Shown piece by piece: positions 12,901-14,474 of a stretch of 14,474 bases of DNA. The translations under genes and the position numbers were made by a program. The notes below the pieces were generated by a model. That model ran no database searches and was not told the DNA's origin. It was given only the letters and a program-made list of their open reading frames with translations. Position 1 is the stretch's first letter, and each line of letters begins with the position of its first letter. The DNA is taken from positions 1 to 14,474 of the forward strand of contig CAIODK010000057.1 in the NCBI GenBank assembly GCA_903856995.1. Reading direction: 5' to 3'. The DNA comes from an uncultured Burkholderiales bacterium. GTDB lineage: Bacteria; Pseudomonadota; Gammaproteobacteria; Burkholderiales; Burkholderiaceae_C.

Positions 12901-14474
12901 ATGCGTCATCACGCTCATTCTTCTGCGCCCTTACCCGATGGGCAAGCCGCCAAACAACGCCCCGATAGCGAAACCCTGAAACGACTCTTCCCGTATTTGT
13001 GGCAATACAAATATCGGGTGATCGCGGCATTGAGCTTCATGGTGGGCGCCAAGCTGGCCAACGTGAGCGTTCCCCTTCTGCTGAAGGAGTTGATCGACGC
13101 CATGTCACTCAAGCCGAACGATCCACTGCTGGTGTTGGTGGTGCCGGTGTCGCTGTTGATGGTCTACGGTGCATTGCGTTTGTCGGCGTCCGCCTTTACC
13201 GAGCTGCGTGAGTTGGTGTTCGCCAAAGCCACGCAAGGGGCTGCACGGCAGATCGCGTTAGAGACGTTTCAGCATTTGCATGAGCTGAGTTTGCGCTTTC
13301 ACTTGGAGCGTCAAACCGGCGGCATGACACGCGACATTGAACGTGGGGTGCGTGGGATTGAGTCGCTCATCTCGTATTCGCTCTACAGCGTGGTTCCCAC
13401 GCTGCTTGAGGTGGCCTTGGTGCTGAGCATCTTGGCGGTCAAGTTTGATGTCTGGTTCGCGGGCATCACGCTGGTGGCGCTGGCGCTGTATATCGTGTTC
13501 ACCATCACCGTCACCGAGTGGCGCACGCAATACCGCCGACTCGCCAACGAGTTTGATTCCGCCGCACACACCAAAGCGGTGGACTCGTTGTTGAACTACG
13601 AAACCGTCAAATACTTCAACAACGAAGCCTTCGAAGCGAGCCGTTACGACAAAAGCCTTGAGGCCCTGCGTCGCGCACGCCTCAAGGCTCAAACATCGTT
13701 GTCGCTGTTGAACACTGGGCAACAGCTCATCATTGCCGTCGCCTTGGTGGGCATGCTGTGGCGGGCCACCCAAGGGGTGGTGGATGGGCGCATGACCTTG
13801 GGCGACTTGGTGATGATCAACGCCTTCATGATTCAACTCTACATTCCGCTGAATTTCTTGGGCGTTCTGTACCGCGAGATCAAGCAAAGCCTGACCGATC
13901 TGGACCGCATGTTCACCCTGCTCGAGAAAGAGCGCGAAGTCGCCGATGCCCCGAGCGCCGCCAGCTTGCATCTGGGTGGCCCGCCCACCGTGAGGTTTGA
14001 ATCGGTGGTGTTCGCTTATGAGGCGGCGCGACCTATCCTGCACGGCATCAGTTTTGAAATTCCTGCAGGAAAAACAGTGGCCGTGGTGGGGCCTTCTGGC
14101 TCAGGTAAGTCCACGCTGGCGCGTCTGTTGTTCCGTTTTTATGACGTGGGCTCGGGCGCCATCACCATCGATGGTCAAAACATTCGCCACGTCACGCAAA
14201 GCAGCGTGCGCCGCGCCATGGGCATCGTGCCGCAAGACACGGTACTGTTCAACGACACCGTGCGCTACAACATCGCCTACGGCCGCACCGATGCGACCGA
14301 GGCTGAGGTAGAGCAAGCGGCGCGTGCGGCGCACATCCATGACTTCATTTCTGCCACACCCAAGGGCTACGACACCATGGTGGGCGAGCGCGGTTTGAAA
14401 TTGTCGGGGGGCGAAAAGCAGCGTGTGGCGATTGCACGCACCTTGCTGAAGAACCCGCCGATTGTGATTTTTGA
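12901..14474 (+). CDS. Atm1-type ABC transporter, fused permease-ATPase (3' partial)
   Basis: Half-transporter of the Atm1/ABCB7 group; homodimers export glutathione-linked compounds (persulfide, oxidised glutathione or metal conjugates) across the inner membrane, linking to Fe-S and heavy-metal homeostasis. 524 codons are in the window, with no stop before the edge. The N-terminus MRHHAHSS is His-rich. Six membrane helices cover about 35-320. The Atm1 signature NYETVKYFNNE is at 232-242. Asn271 and Gln274 in LNTGQQ fall where characterised Atm1 proteins bind glutathione. The ATPase domain shows Walker A GPSGSGKST (397-405), Q-loop VPQD (443-446, Gln445) and signature LSGGEKQR (501-508). The window ends at IVIF, just before the Walker B acidic residues. 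The ATG at 12901 lies 38 bp from the divergent thioesterase start. Confidence 0.93.
   Translation, partial: MRHHAHSSAPLPDGQAAKQRPDSETLKRLFPYLWQYKYRVIAALSFMVGAKLANVSVPLLLKELIDAMSLKPNDPLLVLVVPVSLLMVYGALRLSASAFTELRELVFAKATQGAARQIALETFQHLHELSLRFHLERQTGGMTRDIERGVRGIESLISYSLYSVVPTLLEVALVLSILAVKFDVWFAGITLVALALYIVFTITVTEWRTQYRRLANEFDSAAHTKAVDSLLNYETVKYFNNEAFEASRYDKSLEALRRARLKAQTSLSLLNTGQQLIIAVALVGMLWRATQGVVDGRMTLGDLVMINAFMIQLYIPLNFLGVLYREIKQSLTDLDRMFTLLEKEREVADAPSAASLHLGGPPTVRFESVVFAYEAARPILHGISFEIPAGKTVAVVGPSGSGKSTLARLLFRFYDVGSGAITIDGQNIRHVTQSSVRRAMGIVPQDTVLFNDTVRYNIAYGRTDATEAEVEQAARAAHIHDFISATPKGYDTMVGERGLKLSGGEKQRVAIARTLLKNPPIVIF

Noticed and set aside
12863..13030. Longer start for the YciA-type thioesterase
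   Set aside because: Would overlap the divergent ABC transporter gene; the added residues are not thioesterase-like. ATG 12892 remains a minor alternative.
13258..14043. 261-residue open frame antisense to the ABC transporter
   Set aside because: His/Gln-rich shadow of the Atm1-type gene, whose sense frame has all the family motifs.

Overview
This window is a gene-dense stretch of a bacterial chromosome. Gene content, protein sequence style (for example the RuvA, PhoH and acyl-CoA dehydrogenase N-termini) and moderately high GC point to a betaproteobacterium of the Burkholderiales, most likely Comamonadaceae (Limnohabitans/Rhodoferax-like). The placement comes from recognising protein families, not from a database search. 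I see no tRNA, rRNA, IS element, CRISPR array or prophage gene. No gap without a gene exceeds about 65 bp.

Layout: (1) 1-1927, plus strand: the 3' tail of an unidentified gene, then dtd (D-aminoacyl-tRNA deacylase) and dbpA (rRNA helicase), joined by ATGA overlaps. (2) 1924-4884, minus strand: phoH/ybeZ, ybeY (rRNA-processing endonuclease) and a GT39-type membrane glycosyltransferase with an odd four-cysteine tail. (3) 4912-6543, plus strand: ruvA and ruvB (Holliday-junction migration), diverging from phoH across only 27 bp. (4) 6545-8130, minus strand: a histidine phosphatase and a membrane-anchored alpha/beta hydrolase. (5) 8194-12448, plus strand: a probable fatty-acid/acyl-CoA degradation operon made of a TetR regulator, a large DmdC/FadE-type acyl-CoA dehydrogenase, a secreted DUF2147 protein, a crotonase whose active site looks like an enoyl-CoA isomerase, and a PaaI-like hot-dog thioesterase. 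(6) 12452-12862, minus strand: a YciA-type acyl-CoA thioesterase. (7) 12901 to the end, plus strand: an Atm1-type ABC exporter, cut by the window edge just before the Walker B acidic residues.

How the parts work together: the first two blocks share a theme of tRNA and ribosome quality control (dtd, dbpA, ybeY, phoH). Block 5 is the main metabolic unit. An overlapping pair of palindromes just upstream of the TetR gene is the likely operator through which the regulator controls itself and its operon, plausibly in response to acyl-CoAs. Most of the window is housekeeping. The parts most worth a second look are the composite TetR operator, the isomerase-like crotonase, the exported DUF2147 protein inside an acyl-CoA operon, the cysteine tail on the glycosyltransferase, and the very compressed convergent and divergent junctions, which leave almost no room for conventional terminators or promoters. 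I did not find a clearly new multi-gene system.
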